Source: Chloroflexota bacterium
GTDB taxonomy: Bacteria; Chloroflexota; Anaerolineae; Aggregatilineales; Phototrophicaceae
NCBI GenBank assembly: GCA_013388735.1
Contig: JACAES010000031.1
Location: forward strand, 46,020 to 110,019
Direction: 5' to 3'
DNA: 64,000 bases
Notes under the pieces: generated by a model
The model's database searches: none
The model's input: the letters and a program-made list of their open reading frames with translations, nothing else
What the model was told of the DNA's origin: nothing
Shown here: positions 20,572 to 30,414 of the stretch, piece by piece
Numbering within the stretch: the stretch's first letter is position 1
Layout: every line of letters starts with the position of its first letter
Position numbers and translations under genes: made by a program

Positions 20572-22551
20572 GTGGAACGGGTGGAGATTATTCTGGCCGG
20601 CGGCACCGTCATCACCATGAACGACCGGTTCGACGTGATACCGGATGGGGCTGTAGCGATCCGCGATACCAGCATCGTGGCCGTCGGCACCCGTGCGGAG
20701 ATCACAGCCGTTTATGAAGCAGATACGATGGTGGACTGCGCCGGACAGTATATCATGCCGGGGCTGGTGAATGCACACACCCACGTGCCGATGACGCTGC
20801 TGCGCGGGCTGGCCGATGACCTGCGCCTGGACGTGTGGCTGATGGGTTACATGATGCCGACCGAGCGGGAATTCGTCAACCCGGAGTTCTGCCGGGTGGG
20901 GACGGGCCTGGCCTGCGCGGAGATGATCCGCAGCGGGATTACCTGTTTCGCCGATATGTATTATTACGAGGCAGAGGTAGCGGCGGTGACGGCGGAAGCC
21001 GGGCTGCGCGGCGTGCTGGGACAAACCATTCTCAAGTTCCCCGCGCCGGACGCCGAAACGTATGAATTCAGCCTGGACTATGCGGCGCAGTTCATCGAAG
21101 CCTGGCGCGGCCATCCCCTGATTACCCCGGCGATTGCGCCGCACGCGCCCTATTCCACGACCGACGATATTCTGCGGGAATGCGCCCAACTGGCGAAAGC
21201 CTATGATGTGCCGATCCTCATTCACATCGCCGAGACGAAGCTGGAAGTGGATGACAATATTGATCTGTATGGCACGACGGTTGTTCCCTGGGTGCAGTCG
21301 GTTGGGCTGCTGGAGGCGAAAGTGCTGGCGGCGCACTGCGTGCATATCAACAGCGGCGAAATGCGGATACTGCACGACCATCATACGACGGTGGCGCACT
21401 GTCCGACCAGCAACCTCAAACTGGCCGCCGGAATCGCGCCGGTGGCGCACATGCTGGAACATGATCTGACCGTCGGTATCGGCACGGATGGCACGGCCAG
21501 CAATAACGATCTGGATATGTTTGAAGAAGTGCGGCTGGCGGCTATTCTGGCGAAAACCGCCGCCAACGACCCAATGGCGCTGCCGGCGCGGCAGGCGCTG
21601 CTGATGGCGACACGCATGGGCGCGCAAGCCCTGTTCATGGGCGATGTCACCGGCAGCCTGGAAGTGGGCAAGCTGGCCGACGTGATTACGGTGGACGCGA
21701 ATCCGGTTCATAATGTGCCGCGATTTAGGCGTGACCCGGACGCGGTATATTCGCGGATTGTTTACGCCGGCAAAAGCAGCGACGTGCGCCACGTGATCTG
21801 CAACGGGCGCTGGCTGATGCGCGACCGCCAACTACTGACGATAGACGAAAAGGCGCTGCTGGAACAGGCCGATGTCTATGCCGCGAAGATTGATCGTTTT
21901 CTGGCGGCGCGGGAGGAAGACATCCTCAGCAAACTGCTGGCAATCGGCGGACTGGAACAGAGCGAAAGTTTTGAGGTGCAGGTCAAGGCCAGCATCCCGG
22001 ATGCCGAAATCATCCAGAAGCTCCTCAAACACCCCAACGTGCAGGTATTGGCGCACCATCACTACCGCCAGTACGACACCTATTTCCTGTTCCAGGATGC
22101 TGCCAAGGGGCGCGTGCGCTACCGGGAAGATGACCGGATAGACGAACGCGGCGAAGTCGTGTCGGTGCGCACCCGGCTGACCTACACGCTGCCGACCAAA
22201 GAGCGCGAGTTCAGCCAGGCGATTCTGCTCTCGCATTCGCGGTTTATCTCCGAGGCGAACAGGCCGCTGCGGTTTTTCCGCGAATACTTCCAACCGGAGG
22301 CCGAACGCGAGCTTCAGAAAGACCGGCATCGCTGGCACATTCACTATCAGGGCGTGCTGTTTTATATCAATGTAGACCGGGTGCTGTCGCCCGCGCTGCC
22401 ACAGATCTTCATCGAACTGAAGAGCCGCACCTGGTCCAAATCGGACGCCGAGAACAAGGCCGACCGGATACAGGAGATGCTGGGCATACTGGGCATCACG
22501 CAGGCGGACATCATCCGCGAAGAATATCTGGAGATGCAGACGGCGCCTTAA
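20572..22551 (+). CDS. Fusion: amidohydrolase (SAH/MTA deaminase-like) plus C-terminal CYTH-like domain
   Basis: 659 residues. Residues 1-440 are a TRZ/ATZ-family amidohydrolase: HxH in VNAHTHVPMTLLRG, metal or substrate residues in HIAETKLEVDD and AAHCVHI, and the catalytic Asp in GIGTDGTASNNDLDMFEE. This resembles S-adenosylhomocysteine/5-methylthioadenosine or guanine/cytosine-type deaminases. Residues about 465-655 do not belong to that family. They start with FEVQVKASIPDAE (compare the ExExK of CYTH enzymes, here ExQxK) and continue with YDTYFLF, GRVRYRED, RTRLTYTLPT and QIFIELKSRT, the layout of a CYTH triphosphate-tunnel domain. The start is GTG with a strong ribosome site. I infer a fusion of nucleoside deaminase and triphosphate-binding domains; its substrate is unknown. 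Confidence 0.85.
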   Translation: MERVEIILAGGTVITMNDRFDVIPDGAVAIRDTSIVAVGTRAEITAVYEADTMVDCAGQYIMPGLVNAHTHVPMTLLRGLADDLRLDVWLMGYMMPTEREFVNPEFCRVGTGLACAEMIRSGITCFADMYYYEAEVAAVTAEAGLRGVLGQTILKFPAPDAETYEFSLDYAAQFIEAWRGHPLITPAIAPHAPYSTTDDILRECAQLAKAYDVPILIHIAETKLEVDDNIDLYGTTVVPWVQSVGLLEAKVLAAHCVHINSGEMRILHDHHTTVAHCPTSNLKLAAGIAPVAHMLEHDLTVGIGTDGTASNNDLDMFEEVRLAAILAKTAANDPMALPARQALLMATRMGAQALFMGDVTGSLEVGKLADVITVDANPVHNVPRFRRDPDAVYSRIVYAGKSSDVRHVICNGRWLMRDRQLLTIDEKALLEQADVYAAKIDRFLAAREEDILSKLLAIGGLEQSESFEVQVKASIPDAEIIQKLLKHPNVQVLAHHHYRQYDTYFLFQDAAKGRVRYREDDRIDERGEVVSVRTRLTYTLPTKEREFSQAILLSHSRFISEANRPLRFFREYFQPEAERELQKDRHRWHIHYQGVLFYINVDRVLSPALPQIFIELKSRTWSKSDAENKADRIQEMLGILGITQADIIREEYLEMQTAP

Positions 22552-22650
22552 GCCTATCCCGCCACAATCCAATCCACCTGATTGGTACTTTACGGTCTCC
22601 GGGCCGGTTGATAGGATAGAAAATCCTGTCGGTTGTCCGGGGGGTTAAAC

Positions 22651-24420
22651 ATGGCGGCGGCGGAGATGAACAGTCCACAGGCGAATATGCGATGGCTGCT
22701 GGGGTACATCCTGGGGCATCGGGGCGCGGCGGTTGGTGCGCTGCTGTCCGGCATGGTGGCGGGGATCAGTTCGGCGGCGTCGCCCTATCTGATGGGTGTG
22801 ATCGTGGATCATATCCGGCAGCAGGTGCCGATTGAACAGATCGGCATGGACGCACTGGCGCTGATCGGGCTGTCAATCGTGACGGTGACGGCTTTTTTCG
22901 GCCAGCGGTATTTCAGCGGCCAGGTGGCCTATTCGGTCAATTTTGACATTCGACGCACGCTGTTCGATAACCTGCTCACACTCGATCAGGACTTTTACCA
23001 GCATTACCCCACCGGCGACCTGATCTCCCGGATGCACGCCGATACCGAAATGGTCTGGCGCTTGCTGGCGATTGGGTTCACGCGCTTCGGCAGCGCCGCT
23101 TTCACCGTGATCGCCGCCTTTATCCTGCTGGGGACGATTAATTTTCCACTGACGATCCTGGTATTTATCGTCCTCAGTGTTTCGACAACTTTCCAGCTTC
23201 GCGCCGGGCGGGTGCTGTCCCCGGTTTTTGAGAGAGTGCAGGCGCAGGCCGGGACGCTGGCGGCGCTGGTGCAGGACGCGGCCAGCGGTATCCAGACGAT
23301 CAAAACCTTTGGCAAAGAGTCCGGCGCGGCGGCCAAGTATCGAGAAGAAAACCAGGAATACCGCCGCCGCTGGTTATACTTCCGCCGTCGCAACGAGCCG
23401 GTTGGGATGCTGCCGAACATGATTAGCGAACTGACCGCCGCGACGGTAGTGCTGTTCGGCGGTGTGATGGCGCTGAACGGGACGCTGACGCTCGGCAACT
23501 TCGTTCAGTTTTTCGTGTATCTGTCGGTCATCGGGACGGTGCTGCTCCAGCTTGGCACCATCTACCAGCGGTATCAGCAAACGCGCGGCGCGCTGTCCCG
23601 GCTGACGCCGCTGCTCCAGCCGCCCCGTATACACAGCACATCTGACGCCGTGCCGCTCTCTGCCCCGCGCGGCGAAATTAGCATCGAGAATGTGGGCGTC
23701 AAAGTTGGCGATAGCTGGCTACTGCGGAACGTATCGCTGCGTATCCCCGCCGGGTCGGTGGTGGCGGTGGTCGGGCCGACCGGCTGCGGCAAAACGCTGC
23801 TGGTGAACCTGCTGGCGCGCGTGTTCGACCCTACCGAGGGGCGCGTGTTGATCGACGGCGTGGACGTGCGGGCGCTGGCGCTGGAAGACCTGCGCCGGGC
23901 GATTGCTTACGTGCCGCAGTCCACGTTTTTGTTCAGCCAGCCGCTTCATCAGAATGTGCGCATGGGTATGGATAACATCCGGGATGAGGATTTTAACCAG
24001 GCCATCCACATCTCGCGGGTGAGCAATGATCTGCCGCAGCTTCCGCACGGGCTGGATACATTGGTCGGCGAAAAAGGCGTCATGCTTTCCGGCGGGCAAA
24101 AACAGCGCGTTGCCATCGCGCGGGCGATTGTGCGCGACCCGGCCATTCTGGTGCTGGATGATGCGCTGTCCAGCGTGGATACACACACCGCCGCCGACAT
24201 CCTGGCCGATCTGCGCGGCGTGCTGCGCACCCGCACCAGCTTAATCATCGCTCACCGTATCGCCACCGTAAAGGACGCCGATTTTATCGTGGTGATGTTC
24301 GACGGGCGGATTGTGGAGCAGGGCGCGCACGCCGAATTGATTGAACAGAACGGCCTGTATGCGCGCATGGTCGAGCGCGAACTGCGCGAGGACGAGGTTG
24401 CCAACCATGTTGAAGCATAA
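22651..24420 (+). CDS. ABC exporter half-transporter, degenerate-site subunit
   Basis: 589 residues: six-helix transmembrane domain then ATPase domain with Walker A GPTGCGKT, signature LSGGQKQR and switch His IIAHRIAT. Walker B reads ILVLDDALSSVDT, so the catalytic Glu is Asp, the hallmark of the inactive ATP site in heterodimeric exporters of the BmrC/D or TM287/288 kind. The ATG at 22651 is preferred over an in-frame GTG at 22633 because a run of G lies 6 bases upstream. It overlaps the next half-transporter by 14 bases, so the two are made together. Substrate (drug, lipid or peptide) cannot be inferred. Confidence 0.93.
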   Translation: MAAAEMNSPQANMRWLLGYILGHRGAAVGALLSGMVAGISSAASPYLMGVIVDHIRQQVPIEQIGMDALALIGLSIVTVTAFFGQRYFSGQVAYSVNFDIRRTLFDNLLTLDQDFYQHYPTGDLISRMHADTEMVWRLLAIGFTRFGSAAFTVIAAFILLGTINFPLTILVFIVLSVSTTFQLRAGRVLSPVFERVQAQAGTLAALVQDAASGIQTIKTFGKESGAAAKYREENQEYRRRWLYFRRRNEPVGMLPNMISELTAATVVLFGGVMALNGTLTLGNFVQFFVYLSVIGTVLLQLGTIYQRYQQTRGALSRLTPLLQPPRIHSTSDAVPLSAPRGEISIENVGVKVGDSWLLRNVSLRIPAGSVVAVVGPTGCGKTLLVNLLARVFDPTEGRVLIDGVDVRALALEDLRRAIAYVPQSTFLFSQPLHQNVRMGMDNIRDEDFNQAIHISRVSNDLPQLPHGLDTLVGEKGVMLSGGQKQRVAIARAIVRDPAILVLDDALSSVDTHTAADILADLRGVLRTRTSLIIAHRIATVKDADFIVVMFDGRIVEQGAHAELIEQNGLYARMVERELREDEVANHVEA

Positions 24421-26272
24421 GGCAGATAAAACACCCGTCGCTGAAGAGGCCGTTTCGCTGCAAAGTGAAGCTGATCTTCGGCAGGATAAGTTCAGCGACC
24501 GTTATCTGATTCAAATGCTGGGACGGTTCGTCGTCCCGTACTGGCGAGAACTGCTGCTGGTGTTTGCCATGCTGGCCGGGGTGACGGCGCTTTCGCTGCT
24601 GCCGCCCTATCTCATTCAGCAGGCGGTAGATGGGCCGATCACAGAAGGCAACCTGGCCGGCCTCATCCCTTACGGACTGGTTTATTTCGGGTCGGTGATC
24701 GCGCTCTTTGCGCTGCGTTTTGCCCATACCTATCTGCTGCAAACGGTCGGCCAGAATGCGCTGGTGAGCCTGCGGCAGACCTTGTTCGAGCATATTCTGA
24801 AACAGGACATGCGCTTTTTTAATACCACGCCGGTCGGCCAGTTGGTTTCGCGCCTGTCGAACGATATTGATGCGCTGACCGAACTGCTTTCGACCAGCAT
24901 CGTAGTCGTCATCAGCAATCTGGTGACGCTGGTCGGCATCATTGCCGTGATGTTCGCGCTGAACTGGCGGATGGCACTGCTGGGGCTGTGCTTGATGCCG
25001 GTGATGACGGTGCTGACCATTTTCTTCCGGCGCAGAATTCGCATCTGGTCAAGCCGTTTTCACAAGCTGGTGGCCGAATATCTGGCTTTCATCAACGAGC
25101 AGTTTAGCGGCATTCTGGTGGTGCAGTTGTTCGGCAGGCAGGGACTCAGCCGAAGCGAGTTCGACGCGATCAACCAGCAGTACCGGGATATTCATTCGCA
25201 CCTGCGCGATGAATACACCGTTTATGCATCGGTGCTGCAACTGCTGACGACGATTGGTCTGGCGATTGTTCTGTACGGCGGCGGCCAGGGGGTGCTGGCG
25301 GGTTGGGCGACGCTGGGCATGTTGATCTCGTTCATCGAATACACGCGCCGCAGCTTTGAGCCGATCCTGCAACTGACCGAACAGTTTGCGCAGATTCAGA
25401 CGGCGCTTTCGGCAGGCGAACGCATCGCCAGAATGCTGAAGGTTGAACCGCATATCGTTGACCCGGCAAACCCGAAACGGCTGACGAACTTTAAGGGTTG
25501 CGTTACGCTGGAGCATGTAGACTTCAGTTATGAAGCCAATGCGCCGGTGCTGCGCGACGTGAACATACATATTCCCGCCGGGCAGCGGGTGGCGATTGTG
25601 GGCGCGACCGGCGCGGGTAAAACTTCCCTGGCGGGGCTGCTGGCGCGTTTTTATGACGTGAACAGCGGGCGTGTGCTGATTGATGGGGTGGACGTGCGCG
25701 AGTTTGGCCTGGCCGATCTGCGCGGTTATGTGACGGTTGTGCCGCAGAACCCCTACTGCTTTAACGGCACGATTGCCGATAATCTGCGCCTGTTCGATGA
25801 GCGTGTGACCGATGAACAGATGATCGCGGCGGCGCGGGCGGCGCGGGCGGCGGCTTTCATCGAGCGTCTGCCGGGCGCTTACAATTATGAACTGCTGCCG
25901 GGCGCGGCCAATCTTTCCCAGGGGCAGCGGCAGCTTCTGGCGCTGGCGCGCGCTTTGATTCACAGCCCGAACAGCATCCTGGTGCTGGACGAAGCCACCA
26001 GCAGCATTGATACCGAAACCGAGGCGCTCATCCAGGAAGGCCTGGCGCGCGTCCTTCAGGATCGAACCAGCCTCATCATCGCCCATCGTTTAAGCACCGT
26101 GCGCGATGCCGACCGTATCCTGGTGATGCAGCGCGGGCGCGTGGTCGAGGACGGCGCGCACGAGCAGTTATTGGCGCAGAATGGCATCTATGCACAGCTT
26201 TATCACCGCCAATTCGAGGAATTACACACGCACCATGATGGCCTTGTGGATCGAAAAGAGAAGGTTTCGTAA
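24407..26272 (+). CDS. ABC exporter half-transporter, catalytically complete subunit
   Basis: 621 residues from the ATG at 24407 (the open frame runs from 24341, inside the previous gene). Six predicted membrane helices precede the ATPase domain: Walker A GATGAGKTS, Walker B ILVLDEATSSIDT with the catalytic Glu, switch IIAHRLST. The signature is LSQGQRQ rather than LSGGQ, the usual complement to a partner with a degenerate Walker B. Together with the upstream subunit this makes a heterodimeric exporter with one canonical and one degenerate ATP site. GAGG lies 9 bases before the start. Its end overlaps the glycosyltransferase gene by 38 bases. Confidence 0.93.
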   Translation: MLKHKADKTPVAEEAVSLQSEADLRQDKFSDRYLIQMLGRFVVPYWRELLLVFAMLAGVTALSLLPPYLIQQAVDGPITEGNLAGLIPYGLVYFGSVIALFALRFAHTYLLQTVGQNALVSLRQTLFEHILKQDMRFFNTTPVGQLVSRLSNDIDALTELLSTSIVVVISNLVTLVGIIAVMFALNWRMALLGLCLMPVMTVLTIFFRRRIRIWSSRFHKLVAEYLAFINEQFSGILVVQLFGRQGLSRSEFDAINQQYRDIHSHLRDEYTVYASVLQLLTTIGLAIVLYGGGQGVLAGWATLGMLISFIEYTRRSFEPILQLTEQFAQIQTALSAGERIARMLKVEPHIVDPANPKRLTNFKGCVTLEHVDFSYEANAPVLRDVNIHIPAGQRVAIVGATGAGKTSLAGLLARFYDVNSGRVLIDGVDVREFGLADLRGYVTVVPQNPYCFNGTIADNLRLFDERVTDEQMIAAARAARAAAFIERLPGAYNYELLPGAANLSQGQRQLLALARALIHSPNSILVLDEATSSIDTETEALIQEGLARVLQDRTSLIIAHRLSTVRDADRILVMQRGRVVEDGAHEQLLAQNGIYAQLYHRQFEELHTHHDGLVDRKEKVS

Positions 26273-28262
26273 CGGTCTGGCCGGGCTTCTGGCGCTGACG
26301 GCGGTTGGCCTGATGATCGCTGCTGCCGAAACATTCCGGCAGTTCGACTGCCCGGCATTGGATGGCTTTCTGTTCATGCTGGCGGGCGGCGCGGTGTTGG
26401 CGGCATCGCTGCGGGTGCTGCCGCAAAACGAATCGCTTCCCGCCGTGGCATCGGCTTTTTTCAATCCGCTGCAGGATACGCATTATTTTCTGGCCGGTGT
26501 TGGGGCGCTGCTGCTGGCGCTGCTGGCGGTGGTCAATATCGCGCCGCCGGAATTGGCGATCTTCCATTCGGTGACGACTCATGCCCAGTTTGCGCTGTTA
26601 TGTGCCGGCGTGGCGCTGGTCGCCCTGGGATTAGGTGGCTTCGACCTGCCACTGCGCCGGGCGAACCTTAATCGGGGCGAACTGCTGGCCGTCGGGGCGA
26701 TCACCATGCTAGCGCTGGGGCTGCGTTTCTGGCAGTTGGATGCGGTGCGGGTGCTGGTGGACGAGTTAAACTTCGTCACCGCCATCCAGTATGTTCGGGC
26801 TGACCCTTACGTCAAACTCCTTGAACCATTCAGCAGCATCGCCGCATTTCCCTATCTTTTCCCTTACTGGCAGGCGTCGGCGGTCGAGGTGTTCGGGCGC
26901 AGTTTTGTGGGACTGCGCGCCGTCAGCGCCATCGTGGGGGCGTTGAGCGTCCCGGCGGTGTATGTGCTGGGGCGGTCGCTGTTCGACCGGCGGGCGGCAC
27001 TGGTGGCGGCGCTGCTGCTGGCGGCTTTTCCGCCGCATCTGAACTTCAGCCGCATCGGGATCAACAATATCGCCGACCCCTTATTCGGCGCGCTGGCGCT
27101 GGCTTTCCTGGGGCGGGGGATGCTGTCCGGGCGGCGGAGTGATTACGCGCTGGGCGGAGTGATGCTGGGCCTGACGCAGTATTTTTATGAGGGCGGTCGG
27201 CTGCTGTTCCCGGCGCTGGCCGTCGTATGGCTGGTAGGCGTCGGTCTGTTCAGGCGGCATTACATCCGGCTGGATTTGCGCCGGGTTGGTGTGACCGCTC
27301 TGGCTGCCGGATTGGTGGCGCTGCCGGTTTATCTGATGCTGGGGGTATCCGGCGCGCCGGCGGCGGCGCGGTTGAACACGCGCTACGTGCTGCCGGATGC
27401 GGATTACTGGAACGCGGTCATGTCCCCTGGCGGGCTGCAAGCGCACCTTGAAAATCATGTCCTGCCCGCCTTCCTGATCAATGTGCGGCTGCCGGATACC
27501 TCTCTGTTTTATGGAGGGCGTGATGCGCTGCTGCTGCCGGCCCTGGTGACGGCTTTTTTATCGGGTCTGTTTTATGCGCTGTGGCGGGCGCGCCAGCCGG
27601 GGTTTTTGCTGCTCGTGCTGTGGGTAGGCGGCGTCTGGCTGGCGAACAGCCTGCTGCTGGACAGTCGGCAGTCACCGCGTTACGTGGTGTCCTTCCCGGC
27701 GGTGGCGCTGTTGGCGGCGATTGGCATCACGCGCCTGGCCGCCGTGATCGTGCCGGGGTGGCAAAAACCACAGGCCATGCTGATCGTGACGTTGGCGGCA
27801 GGGCTGGCTTTTGTCCAGGCGGACTACTATTTCAACGATCATCTGCCGTTTTACAACCGCCAGTTCCGGGAGGTGTTAGGCTATCGGGACGGGCAGGATG
27901 CAGTGCTGCGCTCGCTGGGTTTTCCGCCCAGCACGCAGATTCACATCATCAGCAGCGAGCTGCTGCCGGGGGACTACATCGGCGGGCTGCTGCACTTCAT
28001 GAACGACAGTCTGCAACTGGACATCCTGCTTTCGGACGATGTAACCCCGGCAGTTTTGCAGCAGATGGCCCCCGGCGTTGACCATGCGTTTTACGTCGAA
28101 GTGGATGACGCGCGCCTTATCAACCTGCTGCACGATCACTTCTTCTTGCGCCCGCCGGAATTCAGCCCCTATGGGCTGCTGGCGTCTGAACAGTTCGCGC
28201 TGTATTACGCGCCTTATGTGCCGGGATTATCGGAGGAACGGCTGCAACGGGGAGGTGGATAG
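26235..28262 (+). CDS. GT39/ArnT-like polytopic membrane glycosyltransferase
   Basis: 675 residues with 11-13 hydrophobic segments. The first large loop carries the acidic pair in VLVDELNFVTAIQYV, the Asp-Glu used by polyprenol-phosphate sugar transferases of the PMT/ArnT superfamily, followed by FPYLFPYWQASAVEVFG and LRAVSAIVGALSVPAVYVLG typical of Chloroflexota members. It probably moves a sugar from a lipid carrier to an acceptor outside the membrane. The ATGs at 26235 and 26238 are equally possible. It overlaps the exporter gene, so the three genes from 22651 form one operon, suggesting the exporter and transferase may serve the same envelope pathway; that link is inference. Confidence 0.8.
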   Translation: MMALWIEKRRFRNGLAGLLALTAVGLMIAAAETFRQFDCPALDGFLFMLAGGAVLAASLRVLPQNESLPAVASAFFNPLQDTHYFLAGVGALLLALLAVVNIAPPELAIFHSVTTHAQFALLCAGVALVALGLGGFDLPLRRANLNRGELLAVGAITMLALGLRFWQLDAVRVLVDELNFVTAIQYVRADPYVKLLEPFSSIAAFPYLFPYWQASAVEVFGRSFVGLRAVSAIVGALSVPAVYVLGRSLFDRRAALVAALLLAAFPPHLNFSRIGINNIADPLFGALALAFLGRGMLSGRRSDYALGGVMLGLTQYFYEGGRLLFPALAVVWLVGVGLFRRHYIRLDLRRVGVTALAAGLVALPVYLMLGVSGAPAAARLNTRYVLPDADYWNAVMSPGGLQAHLENHVLPAFLINVRLPDTSLFYGGRDALLLPALVTAFLSGLFYALWRARQPGFLLLVLWVGGVWLANSLLLDSRQSPRYVVSFPAVALLAAIGITRLAAVIVPGWQKPQAMLIVTLAAGLAFVQADYYFNDHLPFYNRQFREVLGYRDGQDAVLRSLGFPPSTQIHIISSELLPGDYIGGLLHFMNDSLQLDILLSDDVTPAVLQQMAPGVDHAFYVEVDDARLINLLHDHFFLRPPEFSPYGLLASEQFALYYAPYVPGLSEERLQRGGG

Positions 28263-28386
28263 CTGTATTTCTTGTAGTCATAAACACAACGATTCGATGC
28301 CAATAATTTGCTAAAGCCCAGAGAATCATAGTACACTGGCCGCGCCGTATTATCAGGAACACAGTGATAGAATAAAGATTACTTAT

Positions 28387-28413
28387 ACTATTGTTTGTCT
28401 AAAGTAACTATTG
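28387..28413 (+). promoter_or_regulatory. Candidate operator: direct repeat upstream of the iol genes
   Basis: ACTATTG occurs at 28387-28393 and again at 28407-28413, a 20-base period (two helix turns), in the AT-rich gap before iolC. A TTGTTT/AATAAT pair with an 18-base spacer overlaps it as a weak promoter. No regulator gene lies nearby. Confidence 0.3.
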
Positions 28414-28458
28414 GAATAATGCACACCTCATTTAAACTGCGGGCGAAAGCAGCTGGCG

Positions 28459-29469
28459 ATGAAGACCTATGATCTGTTAAATATGGGGCGCAGTTCGATT
28501 GACCTGTATGCCAACGACGTAGGCGCGCCGTTCATACAGATCAGCAGTTTTGCCGCTTACGTCGGTGGCTCGCCGACCAATATCAGCGTTGGCGCGCGGC
28601 GACTGGGGCTGAAGACCGCGCTGCTGACCGCCGTCGGCCAGGACCCGGTGGGCGATTTCATCCTGAATTTTCTCAACAACGAAGGTGTCGAGACAACATT
28701 TATCCCGCGCAAACCGCAGCACCGCAGCAGCGCCGTTGTGCTGGGCATCGAACCACCGGACAAGTTTCCGCTGGTGTATTACCGCGACAACTGCGCCGAC
28801 ATCAACCTGACGATCGATGATGCCCTGGCTGCACCGCTAACAGACTGCCGGGTATTCCAGTTCGCCGGGACGAACCTGAGCAAAGAACCCAGCCGGAGCG
28901 CCACGCTTTTTGCCGCCGAAACGGCGAAACAGGCCGGGGCAAAAATCGTCCTGGACGTGGATTTTCGCCCCGATCAATGGTTTGACGTGCGCGCTTTCGG
29001 CGTGGCCGTGCGGTCGGCGCTGCGTCTGGTGGATGTGGTCATCGGCACGGCGGATGAGATCAACGCGGCCGTGCTCACCGACCCATCCAGGATGAAACTC
29101 TCCCATTCACAGGTTTCCGATACGCGTGTTGAAGGCGACACAGCGAGTGCGATACGAGTCATGCTCGATTACAGGCTGGAAGCGGTGGTTGAAAAAGTGG
29201 GGGCGCAGGGGGCGCGTGTGCATCTGCCGGACGGCGCAGTGATCCATGCGCCGGGGTTCCCGGTAAAAATCTACAATATCCTCGGCGCGGGGGATGCTTT
29301 TGGGGCGGGCTTCCTGTACGGTTATGTAAACGGCTGGGGATGGCACAAATCGGCGCGGCTGGGCAATGCCTGCGGCGCAATCGTCGTGACCAAACACGGA
29401 TGCGCCAATTTTATGCCGACGATGGACGAGGTAACAGCGTTCGCTGCTGGGTATGGCGGCCTGGAGTAA
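28459..29469 (+). CDS. iolC: 5-dehydro-2-deoxygluconokinase (inositol catabolism)
   Basis: PfkB-family sugar kinase phosphorylating 2-deoxy-5-keto-gluconate in myo-inositol breakdown. 336 residues. It starts YDLLNMGRSSIDLYAND as in IolC, has the N-terminal substrate-binding FAAYVGGSPTNISVG and the C-terminal anion hole and catalytic base GAGDAFGAGFLYG. First of five iol genes on this strand; the next gene starts 21 bases later. The neighbours make the IolC assignment firmer than sequence alone, since other PfkB kinases look alike. Confidence 0.93.
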   Translation: MKTYDLLNMGRSSIDLYANDVGAPFIQISSFAAYVGGSPTNISVGARRLGLKTALLTAVGQDPVGDFILNFLNNEGVETTFIPRKPQHRSSAVVLGIEPPDKFPLVYYRDNCADINLTIDDALAAPLTDCRVFQFAGTNLSKEPSRSATLFAAETAKQAGAKIVLDVDFRPDQWFDVRAFGVAVRSALRLVDVVIGTADEINAAVLTDPSRMKLSHSQVSDTRVEGDTASAIRVMLDYRLEAVVEKVGAQGARVHLPDGAVIHAPGFPVKIYNILGAGDAFGAGFLYGYVNGWGWHKSARLGNACGAIVVTKHGCANFMPTMDEVTAFAAGYGGLE

Positions 29470-29490
29470 TCTGCAAAGAAGAGGGTATTT

Positions 29491-30375
29491 ATGCACTACA
29501 CGGCTGAAAATCTGCTCGTCAAATCACAGGATAAAGGCGAACCGGGTTTATTCGCGCGGGTGCGTGCGGCGGATGCCGGTTGGGACTACCTGAACATGGC
29601 GGCGCTGCGTCTGCCCCTGGGCGAACGCTACGGTGATGTCACCGGCGAAAACGAAAACGTGACGGTCATCCTGGGCGGGCGCTGCCATATCCGCACCGGC
29701 AAAGGTGAATTTATGAACCTGGGACATCGCGCAAACGTATTCAGCGGGATGCCCTGGGCGCTGTATCTGCCGCGCCGCACGCCGTTTGAGATCGAAGCCC
29801 TGACCGATAACCTGGAAGTTGTCTCGTGCTGGGTGCCGACCGACGAAGATCACCCGGCGCAGTTGATTACCCCGGCGGACAGCACCATCGAAATTCGCGG
29901 CGGCGGCAACGCCACCCGCCAGATCAACAGCATCATCCCGCCTGGTTTCGACTGTCACCGGCTGGTGTGCGTGGAAGCCTTCACGCCGTCCGGCAACTGG
30001 TCAAGCTACCCGCCGCACAAACATGATGTGCATCGCGTGGACGCTGCCGGTAAGGTGCTGGAAGCTGACCTGGAAGAAATTTATTTCTACAAGATAAATC
30101 CGCCGGAAGGGTACGCTTACCAGCGTGTTTATACCGGCGACCGACACATAGACGCGCTGATGGTAGCGCAGAATCACGACGCCGTACTCGTGCCGGAGGG
30201 GTATCATCCGGTCGTCAGCGCACATGGTTACACAACTTACTACATCAACTTCCTGGCCGGTTCGGCGCAGTCATTAGCGAACAGCGATGACCCGGTTTAT
30301 GCCTGGGTGAAGGATACCTGGTTGGAAAAAGACCCGCGTCTGCCGGTTGTTTCTCATGATATGGAGCGCGAATAA
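29491..30375 (+). CDS. iolB: 5-deoxy-glucuronate isomerase
   Basis: Converts 5-deoxy-glucuronate to 2-deoxy-5-keto-gluconate, the IolC substrate. 294 residues in a double cupin of the KduI/IolB family: GGRCHIRTGKGEF, then the metal-site segment SSYPPHKHDVHR, YFYKINPPEGYAYQRVY, and QNHDAVLVPEGYHPV followed by YYINFLAG. Length is normal for IolB, and the position between iolC and iolD confirms it. AGAGGG is 9 bases before the ATG. Confidence 0.95.
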   Translation: MHYTAENLLVKSQDKGEPGLFARVRAADAGWDYLNMAALRLPLGERYGDVTGENENVTVILGGRCHIRTGKGEFMNLGHRANVFSGMPWALYLPRRTPFEIEALTDNLEVVSCWVPTDEDHPAQLITPADSTIEIRGGGNATRQINSIIPPGFDCHRLVCVEAFTPSGNWSSYPPHKHDVHRVDAAGKVLEADLEEIYFYKINPPEGYAYQRVYTGDRHIDALMVAQNHDAVLVPEGYHPVVSAHGYTTYYINFLAGSAQSLANSDDPVYAWVKDTWLEKDPRLPVVSHDMERE

Positions 30376-30414
30376 CCGCCGCATCCAGGTCAATTTTAGA
30401 AAGCGAGTTGTGGC

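Noticed and set aside
20530..21831. 433-codon minus-strand open frame
   Set aside because: Antisense to the deaminase-CYTH gene, no recognisable motifs, His/Arg-rich shadow composition.
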